59,048 nt of DNA from Pseudomonadota bacterium (GTDB lineage: Bacteria > Pseudomonadota > Gammaproteobacteria > Steroidobacterales > Woeseiaceae): the NCBI GenBank assembly GCA_020027645.1, contig JAHKKM010000004.1, positions 1 through 59,048 of the forward strand, in the 5' to 3' direction. Position 1 is the first letter of the stretch, and each line of letters begins with the position of its first letter. The notes under the pieces are model-generated. The model was not told the DNA's origin and did no database searches. It was given only the letters and a program-made list of their open reading frames with translations. The position numbers were made by a program, and so were the translations under genes. Below, one piece after another: positions 18,228 through 26,507 of this stretch.

Positions 18228-19598
18228 ATGACGATCTATCTGCACGACACATTGAAGGGCGAGAAGATTCCATTCGAGCCCCTGACGCCCGGTCGCGTAA
18301 CCATGTACCTCTGTGGTCCGACGGTCTACAACTATGCGCACATAGGAAATGCCCGTCCAGCCGTAGTATTTGACTTGCTCGCCCGTGTGTTGCGCCGCCG
18401 TTACCACGTGACGTTCGCGCGGAACATTACGGATGTGGATGACAAGATCAATGCCGCTGCCGCTGCAGCGGGCAAACCCATCGAAGCCATAACCGAAAGG
18501 TTCATCAGGGCCTATAACGAAGATATGGGTGCACTCGGTGTCCGTGCCCCCGATGTCGAACCGCGCGCCACGCGTCACGTCGATGACATGATTGCAATGA
18601 TTGAGATCCTCCTCGACAGCGGTCATGCCTATGTTGCCGAGGCTCATGTGTTGTTCGACGTGTCCGCGTATAAAGATTATGGACAACTGTCGCGGCGTGA
18701 CCTGCGTGAAATGATGGCCGGCGCGCGCGTTGAAGTTGCGCCGTACAAGCGGGCCGCACATGACTTCGTGCTATGGAAACCGTCCACCCCGGACCTGCCC
18801 GGCTGGGAATCGCCCTGGGGCAGGGGCAGGCCGGGCTGGCACATCGAGTGCTCGGCCATGGCGGAAAAACATCTGGGCCGAACGATAGATATACATGCCG
18901 GCGGGCAGGACCTGGTTTTCCCGCACCATGAGAACGAACTCGCGCAAAGCACCTGTGCACACAAGGGTGCGGTGTTTGCACGCTACTGGCTGCATAACGG
19001 TTTTCTCAGCATCGACGATACCAAGATGTCCAAATCCCTGGGCAACGTCGTGCTGGTGCGCGATCTGGTCAAAACTGTTCCCGGCGAGGTCATTCGCCTG
19101 GCCTTGCTCGGAGCGCATTACCGTCAGCCGCTGGACTGGTCGGACGAAACCCTGGAATCTGCCAGGCGAATGCTCGATCGCCTCTACGGTGCAATCCGCG
19201 CAATCGAAGTGCCACCGGACTTGCGCCGTCGCGCGGAGGTTCCCGACGCTGTGATTGCGGCACTCGAGGACGATCTGAATACGCCGAAGGCGATGGCCGA
19301 GATATTCAGTCTGACACGGGAACTGAATCGCTCGTCGGACCCGATACAGAAACAAAAACTGGCCGCCTCGATTCTCGCTGCCGGAGACCTGGTCGGCATT
19401 CTGCAAATTGACGCTGAGGAGTGGTTCGCTGGCGAAGGTGCCATGTTGCCGGACGAGGTCGAATCACTGATCGAGCAACGCAATGCGGCGCGTGCTGCTC
19501 GCGATTTCGCGAAAGCGGACCAACTGCGCGCTCAGCTGGCAGCATCCGGAATCTCGATTGAAGACGGTCCTGACGGAACGCGCTGGCGGCGTGGCTGA
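18228..19598 (+). CDS. cysS: Cysteinyl-tRNA synthetase
   Basis: A 456-aa class I synthetase for tRNA-Cys. It has the HIGH-type motif in [15 protein letters not shown], the zinc ligands C29 ([10 protein letters not shown]) and C near 209 ([15 protein letters not shown]), HHENELAQS, and KMSKS in [11 protein letters not shown]. The ATG at 18228 is preceded by an extended -10-like TG-C-TATCAT at 18192-18200, so it may have its own promoter. Its stop codon overlaps the yidD start (TGATG). Confidence 0.98.
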   Translation: MTIYLHDTLKGEKIPFEPLTPGRVTMYLCGPTVYNYAHIGNARPAVVFDLLARVLRRRYHVTFARNITDVDDKINAAAAAAGKPIEAITERFIRAYNEDMGALGVRAPDVEPRATRHVDDMIAMIEILLDSGHAYVAEAHVLFDVSAYKDYGQLSRRDLREMMAGARVEVAPYKRAAHDFVLWKPSTPDLPGWESPWGRGRPGWHIECSAMAEKHLGRTIDIHAGGQDLVFPHHENELAQSTCAHKGAVFARYWLHNGFLSIDDTKMSKSLGNVVLVRDLVKTVPGEVIRLALLGAHYRQPLDWSDETLESARRMLDRLYGAIRAIEVPPDLRRRAEVPDAVIAALEDDLNTPKAMAEIFSLTRELNRSSDPIQKQKLAASILAAGDLVGILQIDAEEWFAGEGAMLPDEVESLIEQRNAARAARDFAKADQLRAQLAASGISIEDGPDGTRWRRG

Positions 19599-19867
19599 TG
19601 CTTGATGCCCTGGGCAAATTATTGTCCTGGCCGTTGCTGGGCCTGGTCTGGCTGTATCGCAAGCTGATTTCGCCGCTGCTCGGCGTCAATTGCCGCTTCG
19701 AGCCAAGCTGCTCGGCTTATGCGGAAGAGGCGTTGCGCCGTTTTGGCGGTTTGCACGGTGGCTGGCTCATGCTGCGACGGATTTGCCGTTGTCATCCCTG
19801 GGGCGGTTCCGGCTACGATCCGGTACCTGAGCGCACGCATTCGGACAGGGACAGTGAAACTCGCTGA
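19598..19867 (+). CDS. yidD: Membrane protein insertion efficiency factor YidD
   Basis: An 89-aa member of the YidD family, which assists YidC-dependent membrane insertion. The hallmark sequence [19 protein letters not shown] with conserved cysteines is present, preceded by an amphipathic N-terminal helix ([12 protein letters not shown]) and followed by [18 protein letters not shown]. yidD usually sits between rnpA and yidC near the origin. Here it is coupled to cysS by a one-base stop/start overlap. The C-terminal tail overlaps the next gene by 14 bases. Confidence 0.93.
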   Translation: MLDALGKLLSWPLLGLVWLYRKLISPLLGVNCRFEPSCSAYAEEALRRFGGLHGGWLMLRRICRCHPWGGSGYDPVPERTHSDRDSETR

Positions 19868-20906
19868 CTTTGTTCGCGAAATTGCCTATCCGCTGACACA
19901 ACCGGTGATGTTGCTGGCGCTGCTGTTCTTCTGGGCATTGCTGGTGATCGTGGACAAGGCCGGTCGCCTGGGACTGTTTCTGTTGGTAGTGTCCTTGCCG
20001 GCGTATGTGCGCTACCTGCTCGCCATCCTGGATGCCCGAGCTCACGGCCGGCAACCCGAGCCACCGACCCTTGAAATGTTCAGCCTGGTCGACAGCCTGT
20101 GGACGCTGTTTCCGTTGGTACCGGTCGCGGCAATCGTGTGGTTCGAATATTTCCTGTTTGGCGGCGTGGCGCCAGCGGAATACGGAATATTGATTGCCGC
20201 ATTGCCAGTGGTCGCCTTCGTGCTGCTTGTTCCTGCGTCACTGACCATTCTGACCATGACCCGTTCGCCGCTCGCGAGCATCAATCCACTGCTTGTCGGC
20301 AGGGTCATTGGCCGCAGCATGCCGGGATACCTTCTGATACCGCTGGCAGTGCTCGCTTTATCCTCCGTTCTCTATGGCCTGTCGGTGGCCGGATCTCCGA
20401 CACCGTTGCTCGACCTGGGCGGAAGTTATCTGCTGTTCCTGTTGTGCAGCCTGACCGGTGGTGTAATGCACCGCAACGGGATGCAGCTCGAGGTCGACAT
20501 TCCGGATGCCGCCGGGACCGATGAATCGTCGCTGGGCAGAAAACTGCACAGCGATCGTCAGACCGTCGCCAGTCACGCATACGGTTTCATCAGCCGCGGT
20601 AATCGCGATGGCGGCTTGAAACACATCCGCGACCGGATCGATGCAGAGGTCGACGTTGACGATGCCTGGCAATGGTTCTTCGATGAAATGATGCGCTGGG
20701 AGTCGGCCGATGCGGTGCTGTTCTTCGCGCAACCTTATCTCAGCCGTCTGCTCCGTCTAGATCAGGACGCGGCAACCATTCGCGTACTTACACGCTGTCT
20801 GCACCGCAACCCGCGTTTTCGTCCCCTGGAACAGGACCGGGAACTGTTAATTCAGTTGCTGAGAAAACGGCATCGCCAGGACCTGCTGGTGCAACTCGAA
20901 AGTTAG
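19854..20906 (+). CDS. Uncharacterised membrane protein with soluble C-terminal domain
   Basis: A 350-aa product if started at GTG 19854, which has a purine-rich ACAGGGA just upstream. The longer open frame through yidD would be an artefact. About six hydrophobic segments occupy residues 10-210, starting with [21 protein letters not shown] charged C-terminal region of ~125 residues follows, with alternating helices, perhaps repeat-like ([23 protein letters not shown]). I do not recognise the family. It overlaps yidD by 14 bases, so it should be co-translated with cysS-yidD. Confidence 0.75.
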   Translation: MKLADFVREIAYPLTQPVMLLALLFFWALLVIVDKAGRLGLFLLVVSLPAYVRYLLAILDARAHGRQPEPPTLEMFSLVDSLWTLFPLVPVAAIVWFEYFLFGGVAPAEYGILIAALPVVAFVLLVPASLTILTMTRSPLASINPLLVGRVIGRSMPGYLLIPLAVLALSSVLYGLSVAGSPTPLLDLGGSYLLFLLCSLTGGVMHRNGMQLEVDIPDAAGTDESSLGRKLHSDRQTVASHAYGFISRGNRDGGLKHIRDRIDAEVDVDDAWQWFFDEMMRWESADAVLFFAQPYLSRLLRLDQDAATIRVLTRCLHRNPRFRPLEQDRELLIQLLRKRHRQDLLVQLES

Positions 20907-20919
20907 CCGGCGGTTATTC

Positions 20920-21327
20920 CTAGCGAGCAGCTTGTTGCCGCAGCAGATGCAATGACAGGCGGCTATTGAAGAAATGCACGACGGACAGTGTCAGCGCAGC
21001 GGCAACGGTGACCGTCCGGTCGGCCAACAGGCCGAGCTGATCATGGACCAAGGTTGCTCCGGCAAACAACAGCAGCAGGCCGACCGCGCCTCCCCACAGC
21101 ACAGCGACCCTGCCATGGCGCCGGAATCCGATCACAAGGGCAATCACACTGACCGGTACAACGATCAGGAGCATCTGCAGGTGAAAGTGATTGTTGCCGA
21201 CTTGTCCGGCAAACGGCAGTAAGCCGACGACGAAAGGCAGTGCCAGGCAATGCAACAGGCATAGCCCGGACAGTGCGACAGCGGTCCGGTCCAGCACCGA
21301 ATTTCCCTGGGTCTGGCTGTTATCCAT
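20920..21327 (-). CDS. MerC-domain membrane protein
   Basis: A 135-aa inner-membrane protein with four hydrophobic helices and the MerC-type helix-1 motif GLCLLHCLALP, whose Cx3C is the putative metal-binding pair of mercury transporters. I start it at the ATG at 21325-21327 (MDNSQTQG); upstream frame extension runs through the promoter region. No mer operon is near. The candidate Zur box 63 bases upstream suggests a role in zinc rather than mercury handling. It converges with the preceding membrane gene (14-base gap). Confidence 0.8.
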   Translation of the reverse strand: MDNSQTQGNSVLDRTAVALSGLCLLHCLALPFVVGLLPFAGQVGNNHFHLQMLLIVVPVSVIALVIGFRRHGRVAVLWGGAVGLLLLFAGATLVHDQLGLLADRTVTVAAALTLSVVHFFNSRLSLHLLRQQAAR

Positions 21328-21389
21328 AAGTGCTTGCCGTAAGATGGTCTTGCTGCGAGGAGGCAAGTGCCTCCGAAACCGTGAATTAA

Positions 21390-21404
21390 TGGTATAACAT
21401 AACA
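21390..21404. promoter_or_regulatory. Candidate Zur-box between merC-like and Trm112-like genes
   Basis: TGGTATAACATAACA at 21390-21404 matches 12 of 14 specified positions of the gammaproteobacterial Zur consensus TGTTATA-N-TATAACA, as I recall it. It lies in an AT-rich stretch between two divergent genes, 63 bases from the merC start and 49 from the Trm112-like start, so it could control both. No zur gene is in the window. Confidence 0.45.
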
Positions 21405-21452
21405 AAATAGCGCACAAGTGATTGATGAACAAACAAAGCCCGGGCAGGACGC

Positions 21453-21722
21453 ATGACAGCCATGGATAAGCGCTTGCTGGCAATTCTCTGCTGCCCGGTA
21501 AGCCACAAGGGCCTGATACGCGCCGGCAGCGACCAGCTTCGCCGGATCAACACCGCCATTGCCGAGGGCCGCCTTGTCAACGATAGCGGGGTCGTGCTGG
21601 CGGAGGCTCTGCGTGAGGCGCTGGTTACCGATGACGGCAAGCGCATGTACCCGGTTGCCGATGGTATTCCGGTGTTGCTGGCCGGCGAGTCTGTCGTTCT
21701 GGATCAACTCGACGATGCCTGA
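21453..21722 (+). CDS. Trm112/YcaR-like small protein
   Basis: An 89-aa protein of the Trm112p-like family. It opens MDKRLLAILCCPVSHKGL and ends GKRMYPVADGIPVLLAGE, the signature close of YcaR-like proteins. Trm112 proteins are small zinc-ribbon-like activators of methyltransferases in eukaryotes; bacterial ones are mostly uncharacterised. Only two adjacent cysteines are seen and the second zinc pair is missing, so metal binding is doubtful. The start is ATG 21453 or ATG 21462 (three codons later); GCAGGA upstream spaces slightly better to the latter. Possible zinc-responsive control through the box upstream. Confidence 0.82.
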   Translation: MTAMDKRLLAILCCPVSHKGLIRAGSDQLRRINTAIAEGRLVNDSGVVLAEALREALVTDDGKRMYPVADGIPVLLAGESVVLDQLDDA

Positions 21723-21841
21723 CCGCGGCGGCGCGACCGGCTGGTTGGCCTGCAGTGCTCGCTGTATGATCGGTGCCAGATGAATTATCCCGATACCGCC
21801 CGATTATTCCGGCTGGCCGGCCAGCTTTTCGTCAAGAGCGC

Positions 21842-22861
21842 GTGAAAATACCGGCCAATCAGCTTGCGACGCATCTCCGAAGTTCGCTTCTGCCTTGTTA
21901 TCTGGTCAGCGGGGACGAACCCCTGTTGGTGCAGGAGGCAACCGACGCCATACGGCAGAAGGCGCGCGAATCGGGCATGGATTCACGCGAACTGCACGTC
22001 GCCGAAGCGCGCTTCGACTGGGACGAACTCAGCGGCAGTGCCGCTAATCTTTCGCTGTTTGCCGAACGCCGCATCCTGGAACTACGCCTGCCGACCGGCA
22101 AACCCGGAAAGGAAGGCGGCGACGCCATTGCTGCGCTTGTAGAACGGTCCGGCAGCGATTTGTTATTGATCGTAAGTGCGCCGAAACTCGACAAATCGGC
22201 GAGCGCCTCCGGCTGGGTCAAATCGATCGAAAAGCGCGGCGCAAGTGTTCAAGTCTGGCCAGTGAGCATTACGGAATTGCCACGGTGGATCGGCGAACGC
22301 ATGCGCCGTGCCGGACTGATGCCGGAACGTGAATCAGTTCAGCTGCTGGCGGACAGGGTTGAAGGGAATTTGCTGGCGGCGCAACAGGAAATCGATAAAT
22401 TGCGGCTGTTGGCCGGGGAAGGAAGAATCACGCTTGCAGACGTCGAGCAAGCTGTCGCTGACAGCAGCCGTTTCGATGTTTACAAGCTTGTCGATGCGGC
22501 TGTCGGTGGTGACGCCGCCAGGGCTGTGCGAATTCTTGGCGCAGTTCGCGTTGAAGGAATGGAGCCGGTCATCGTCGTGTGGGCCCTGAGCAGAGAATTG
22601 CGCACGCTCGCACAACTGGCCGACAACGTGGCGCGGGGCGCAAGCCTGAGTAATGCGCTGCAAAAAGCCGGAGTGTGGCGAAACCGCGAGGGACTGGTAA
22701 GGGCATGCATCGGCCGGCATCAGCCTGCCGAATTCTTTCACCTGCTGAAACTTGCTCGACAGGCAGACGCTGCGGCAAAGGGTCAATCCGGCGGCGACCC
22801 GTGGGCACTGGCAACCGAAATTGTAGTAGGCCTGTCCCGCGGGATCCAAAGGGCGGCATGA
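21842..22861 (+). CDS. holA: DNA polymerase III delta subunit
   Basis: HolA is the wrench of the clamp loader: it opens the beta clamp. The 339-aa product from GTG 21842 begins MKIPANQLATHLRSSL and then CYLVSGDEPLLVQEATDAIR. This aligns well with E. coli HolA (YLLLGNDPLLLQESQDAVR), which decides the start over upstream frame extension. The beta-binding SLFAERRILEL and the C-terminal collar domain (VWRNREGLVRAC) are recognisable. nadD follows 37 bases later, the classical order. Confidence 0.95.
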   Translation: MKIPANQLATHLRSSLLPCYLVSGDEPLLVQEATDAIRQKARESGMDSRELHVAEARFDWDELSGSAANLSLFAERRILELRLPTGKPGKEGGDAIAALVERSGSDLLLIVSAPKLDKSASASGWVKSIEKRGASVQVWPVSITELPRWIGERMRRAGLMPERESVQLLADRVEGNLLAAQQEIDKLRLLAGEGRITLADVEQAVADSSRFDVYKLVDAAVGGDAARAVRILGAVRVEGMEPVIVVWALSRELRTLAQLADNVARGASLSNALQKAGVWRNREGLVRACIGRHQPAEFFHLLKLARQADAAAKGQSGGDPWALATEIVVGLSRGIQRAA

Positions 22862-22898
22862 CGATCCTGCTCGCAGGCGGCGAACGTGGAGAGCGGCC

Positions 22899-23558
22899 TT
22901 GAGTTCGATGGGAGTTTTCGGAGGCACGTTCGATCCGATCCACTATGGACACCTGCGCACGGCCTTCGAGATGTTGCAGGCGTTGCGCTTTGACGAAGTG
23001 CGCTTCATGCCCTGCGGTAATCCGCCGCACCGCCCGACGCCGCATGCTGCTGCGGAGCTGAGGCTGAAGATGGTGCAGGTGGCCACGCAGGGACAGCGCG
23101 GCTTCGTCGTCGATGATCGCGAACTGCAACGGGAAGGTCCCTCGTATTCCGTCGACACGCTTTCGGCACTGCGGGTTGAATTTCCATTGCGGCCAATTGC
23201 GTTGATCATCGGTATGGACGCGTTCCTGGGTTTGCACAAGTGGTATCAGTGGCGCGAGATTTTGCAGCTGGCACACATCGTTGTCGCACACAGGCCCGGC
23301 TGGCGTGCGCCGGACATGGGGCCACTCGGCGAGTTGCTGACCGATCGAGGCACGCATCGCATCGGCGACCTGCATCAGGCCAGGGCGGGATTCATCTATA
23401 TCCACGATGTCACGCAACTCGAGATCTCATCGACGGAGATCAGGGAACTGGTCGCCGCTGGCCGGGATCCGCGTTTCCTCATGCCGGACAGTGTCCGTGA
23501 GGTTATCGCTCAAAGTGGCTGTTACGCCGCTGCCGCGACTACGCCGCGGGCCAACTGA
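22899..23558 (+). CDS. nadD: Nicotinate-nucleotide adenylyltransferase
   Basis: NadD adenylates nicotinic acid mononucleotide in NAD synthesis. The 219-aa product has the nucleotidyltransferase motif GGTFDPIHYGHL, GMDAFLGLHKWYQWREIL, and the C-terminal ISSTEIR motif. TTG at 22899 has GGAGAG at a good distance upstream; an ATG three codons later (22908, MGVFGG) is the alternative. The gene lies in the holA-nadD-rsfS-rlmH series. Confidence 0.96.
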   Translation: MSSMGVFGGTFDPIHYGHLRTAFEMLQALRFDEVRFMPCGNPPHRPTPHAAAELRLKMVQVATQGQRGFVVDDRELQREGPSYSVDTLSALRVEFPLRPIALIIGMDAFLGLHKWYQWREILQLAHIVVAHRPGWRAPDMGPLGELLTDRGTHRIGDLHQARAGFIYIHDVTQLEISSTEIRELVAAGRDPRFLMPDSVREVIAQSGCYAAAATTPRAN

Positions 23559-23592
23559 ATTGACAGAATTTGTTTATGTATCGGAAAGCTGA

Positions 23593-23946
23593 ATGAACAG
23601 TGAAAAGTTAAGCAAGCTGGTGGTCAAATCCCTCGAGGACGTGAAGGCAAAAGACATTGTCATACTCGATGTTCGCAAGATGACCTCGGTGACGGACTAC
23701 ATGATAGTTGCGAGCGGCACATCGATTCGGCACGTCAAGGCACTTGCCGACGCCGCGGAGGAAAAGTCCAGGGAGGCCGGGCACCGGCCCACGGGCGTCG
23801 AAGGCGGAGAGGGCAGCGAATGGGTGTTGCTCGATCTTCAGGACGTGCTGGTCCACGTCATGCTGCCGCGAGCGCGCGAATTCTACAATCTGGAGAAGCT
23901 CTGGTCGCCCAGCCTTGCCACTGACCTCGCTGTGAAAGACAGGTGA
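23593..23946 (+). CDS. rsfS: Ribosome silencing factor RsfS
   Basis: A 117-aa RsfS/YbeB protein that binds ribosomal protein uL14 and blocks subunit joining in stationary phase. The family core VTDYMIVASGTSIRHVKALA and the GSEWVLLDLQDVLVHVMLP strand are intact. It starts at ATG 23593, 34 bases after nadD, and ends three bases before the rlmH GTG. Confidence 0.96.
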   Translation: MNSEKLSKLVVKSLEDVKAKDIVILDVRKMTSVTDYMIVASGTSIRHVKALADAAEEKSREAGHRPTGVEGGEGSEWVLLDLQDVLVHVMLPRAREFYNLEKLWSPSLATDLAVKDR

Positions 23947-23949
23947 AGT

Positions 23950-24420
23950 GTGCACATTCGCCTCATTGCGGTCGGTGATCGCCAGCCGTCCTGGGTCGAT
24001 GCGGCGTTCGATGACTATGTCGGGCGCCTGCCGAAACAGTGGCGCTTCATCCTGCACACTGTGCCGGTCGCAAAACGTGGCCGGACTGATGCGGCTGGAG
24101 CGGCCATCGCTGAAGAACAGCAGAAAATCCTGGCCGGTCTCAAACCGGACGAAAACGTGGTGCTGCTCGATGAGAAAGGCGAGCACACCACCAGCCGGGA
24201 ATTCGCCACCCGGCTCGAAGCCTGGTTGGCCGCCGGTCGCGATCTCTGTTTCGTAATTGGCGGTCCGGACGGAGTCGGGATGCAAGTCCGGGGGCGGGCT
24301 GATTTCTGCTGGTCGCTGTCGCGATTGACGCTGCCGCACGGCATGGCCCGGGTGCTGTTTGCCGAGCAGCTGTATCGCGCCTGGGCCATCGCCAAGGGCC
24401 ATCCCTACCATCGTGAATAA
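23950..24420 (+). CDS. rlmH: 23S rRNA pseudouridine-1915 N3-methyltransferase
   Basis: RlmH methylates pseudouridine 1915 in helix 69 of 23S rRNA. The 156-aa SPOUT-fold product begins MHIRLIAVGDRQPSWV. It carries the AdoMet knot features LLDEKGEHTTSREFA and FVIGGPDGVGMQVRGRA, ending LYRAWAIAKGHPYHRE, all typical. The start is GTG at 23950; a GTG two bases earlier is in another frame. The last 8 bases overlap maf. In many relatives pbpA/rodA follow; here they do not. Confidence 0.97.
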   Translation: MHIRLIAVGDRQPSWVDAAFDDYVGRLPKQWRFILHTVPVAKRGRTDAAGAAIAEEQQKILAGLKPDENVVLLDEKGEHTTSREFATRLEAWLAAGRDLCFVIGGPDGVGMQVRGRADFCWSLSRLTLPHGMARVLFAEQLYRAWAIAKGHPYHRE

Positions 24421-25015
24421 GCTCAAACTGCATCTGGCGTCGTCGTCTCTGCGCCGACACGAGATCCTCAACGCGCTTGGCCTGCCATTCAGCTGGTCTG
24501 CCAGTGATATCGACGAGACTCCGCTCGACGGGGAAGCTGCCGAGCCCATGGTGATGCGTCTCGCCATAGCGAAAGCACGAGCTGCGGCCGAGCGGCCTTC
24601 GACGGTCATACTGGGCGCGGACACGGCGGTCGTACTCGACTCGCGGATTTTCGGCAAGGCTGCGTCGATGGATGAGGCCATGGAGATGCTGGCCTGTCTG
24701 TCCGGACGCGCTCACCGGGTCCTTACCGCCGTGGCATTGCTGAAGGCCGGGGTGGAAGATACGGCCTTGTCCTGCACCGAAGTGCGTTTCCGGGAGATTT
24801 CCGTTGATGAGGCCGCCGCGTATTGCCGCTCCGGCGAGTATCGCGGCAAGGCTGGGGCCTACGGAATCCAGGGCCTTGCCGGAGTATTCGTCGAGTCACT
24901 CTCCGGCAGTTATTCCGGAGTCGTCGGTCTGCCGGTATACGAAACAGCCGGATTGCTGCGCGCGGCCGGAATGGACATTCTGCGCATGACAACTTTCCAG
25001 GGACTCAGATCGTGA
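24413..25015 (+). CDS. maf: Maf-family nucleoside triphosphate pyrophosphatase
   Basis: A 200-aa Maf protein; family members hydrolyse dTTP/UTP or modified nucleotides and can affect septation. The signature SSSLRRHEIL at the N terminus, GADTAVVLDSRIFGKA with the catalytic Asp, and GKAGAYGIQGLAGVFVE are present. GTG at 24413 (MNKLKLHLASSS) overlaps rlmH by 8 bases, indicating coupling. The stop overlaps the rng GTG. I judge it YhdE-like from the rng neighbour rather than from specificity residues. Confidence 0.92.
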   Translation: MNKLKLHLASSSLRRHEILNALGLPFSWSASDIDETPLDGEAAEPMVMRLAIAKARAAAERPSTVILGADTAVVLDSRIFGKAASMDEAMEMLACLSGRAHRVLTAVALLKAGVEDTALSCTEVRFREISVDEAAAYCRSGEYRGKAGAYGIQGLAGVFVESLSGSYSGVVGLPVYETAGLLRAAGMDILRMTTFQGLRS

Positions 25016-26493
25016 CCGACGAATCACCGCGGGAAGAGATTCTGATCAACGTCACACCGCGGGAAATTCGCGCAGCTCTGCTGGAAAACGGCGTGCTCCA
25101 GGAAGTGCACATCGAACGCGAAGCGCGCCGAGGACTGATCAGCAACATCTACAAGGGCAGTGTCACCCGCGTACTCCCCGGAATGCAGGCAGCTTTCATC
25201 GACATCGGGCTTGACCGTACTGCCTTTTTGCACGTGTCGGATATTGTGCGCCGCGGCGAAGCCGATGGCGCCGAAAGCGATGAGCCACTTCCGGATATTC
25301 GAGGGCTGGTGCACGAAGGTGATGAGATCCTGGTGCAGGTTGTGAAAGATCCACTGGGTACCAAGGGTGCACGCCTTACCACTTTCATAACCCTGCCATC
25401 GCGCTTCCTGGTGTACCTGCCAGCCGGCAGTGGCATCGGCATATCATCGCGTATCGAGGATGAAACGGAACGCAACCGCCTGCGTGGCTTGCTGGAGGGG
25501 CTGCAGGAGAAACTGGCGGGTGGGTTGATCGTTCGAACGGCCGCCGATGGCATCGGCGAGACGACCCTGGCATCGGATCTCGAATTTCTGCAGAAGCTCT
25601 GGGCGGCCATTCAGCTTGAGTGCAGCAAGGCGCCGGCAAAATCTCTGGTGCACGAAGACCTGTCCCTGCCAATCCGCATGTTGCGCGACATGGTGAGCGG
25701 CGACGTCGAGCGAATCCTGGTGGATTCAAAGGAATATTTGGACAAGATGCAGTCCTTTGCCAAACGTTTTCTGCCAGAGATCGAGACCATGCTCGAGCTG
25801 TACGCGCGACGCCGGCCGATTTTCGACCTGCACGGTACAGAAGACGAAATTCACAAAGCGCTTGAGCGTAATATCCCTTTAAAATCAGGCGGATATTTGA
25901 TTTTTGATCAAACCGAGGCGATGACCACGATCGATGTCAATACCGGTGGATACGTCGGCTACCGAAACCTCGAGGATACAATTTATCGCACCAATCTCGA
26001 GGCGGCCGTCGCCATCGCCCGCCAACTCCGGCTGCGGAACCTGGGCGGCATCATCATCATTGACTTCATCGACATGGAAGAACCCGAACATCGCGATCGC
26101 GTGATGGAATTGTTTCAGCAATCCATGGCCCGAGACCATGCAAAACACCAGATCATGCCCGTGTCGCCTCTGGGCCTGGTCGAAATGACCCGCAAACGGA
26201 CCCGCGAGAGCCTGCAGCATGTGTTGTGCGAAGACTGCAGCTATTGCGGCGGCAAAGGCTTTGTCATGAAACCGGAAACCGTCTGTTTCGAGATTTTTCG
26301 CGAAATTATCCGGCAGCAGCGCCAGTTCAGTTTCGCAGAAGTCCTGGTGCTGGCGCATCAGAACGTGATCGAATTCTTGCTGGACGAGGACGCCAGGGCA
26401 CTTGGGGAGATCGAGAGTCACACCGGCAAGCGCATCCGCCTGCAACCCGAATCTTTGTATCTGCAGGATCAATTTGACGTCGTGCTGGTCTGA
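25012..26493 (+). CDS. rng: Ribonuclease G
   Basis: RNase G processes the 5' end of 16S rRNA and decays some mRNAs. The 493-aa product has an N-terminal S1-type domain (RGLISNIYKGSVTRVLPGMQ) and the catalytic region with IDVNTGGYVG and IIIIDFIDMEEPEHRDRV, whose Asp residues bind Mg. The zinc-link CEDCSYCGG follows. The length matches RNase G rather than RNase E. GTG at 25012 overlaps the maf stop (GTGA) and gives the expected N terminus MTDESPREEILINVTP. yhdP follows 14 bases later. Confidence 0.96.
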   Translation: MTDESPREEILINVTPREIRAALLENGVLQEVHIEREARRGLISNIYKGSVTRVLPGMQAAFIDIGLDRTAFLHVSDIVRRGEADGAESDEPLPDIRGLVHEGDEILVQVVKDPLGTKGARLTTFITLPSRFLVYLPAGSGIGISSRIEDETERNRLRGLLEGLQEKLAGGLIVRTAADGIGETTLASDLEFLQKLWAAIQLECSKAPAKSLVHEDLSLPIRMLRDMVSGDVERILVDSKEYLDKMQSFAKRFLPEIETMLELYARRRPIFDLHGTEDEIHKALERNIPLKSGGYLIFDQTEAMTTIDVNTGGYVGYRNLEDTIYRTNLEAAVAIARQLRLRNLGGIIIIDFIDMEEPEHRDRVMELFQQSMARDHAKHQIMPVSPLGLVEMTRKRTRESLQHVLCEDCSYCGGKGFVMKPETVCFEIFREIIRQQRQFSFAEVLVLAHQNVIEFLLDEDARALGEIESHTGKRIRLQPESLYLQDQFDVVLV

Positions 26494-26507
26494 CAAGTGA
26501 CTCGAAC

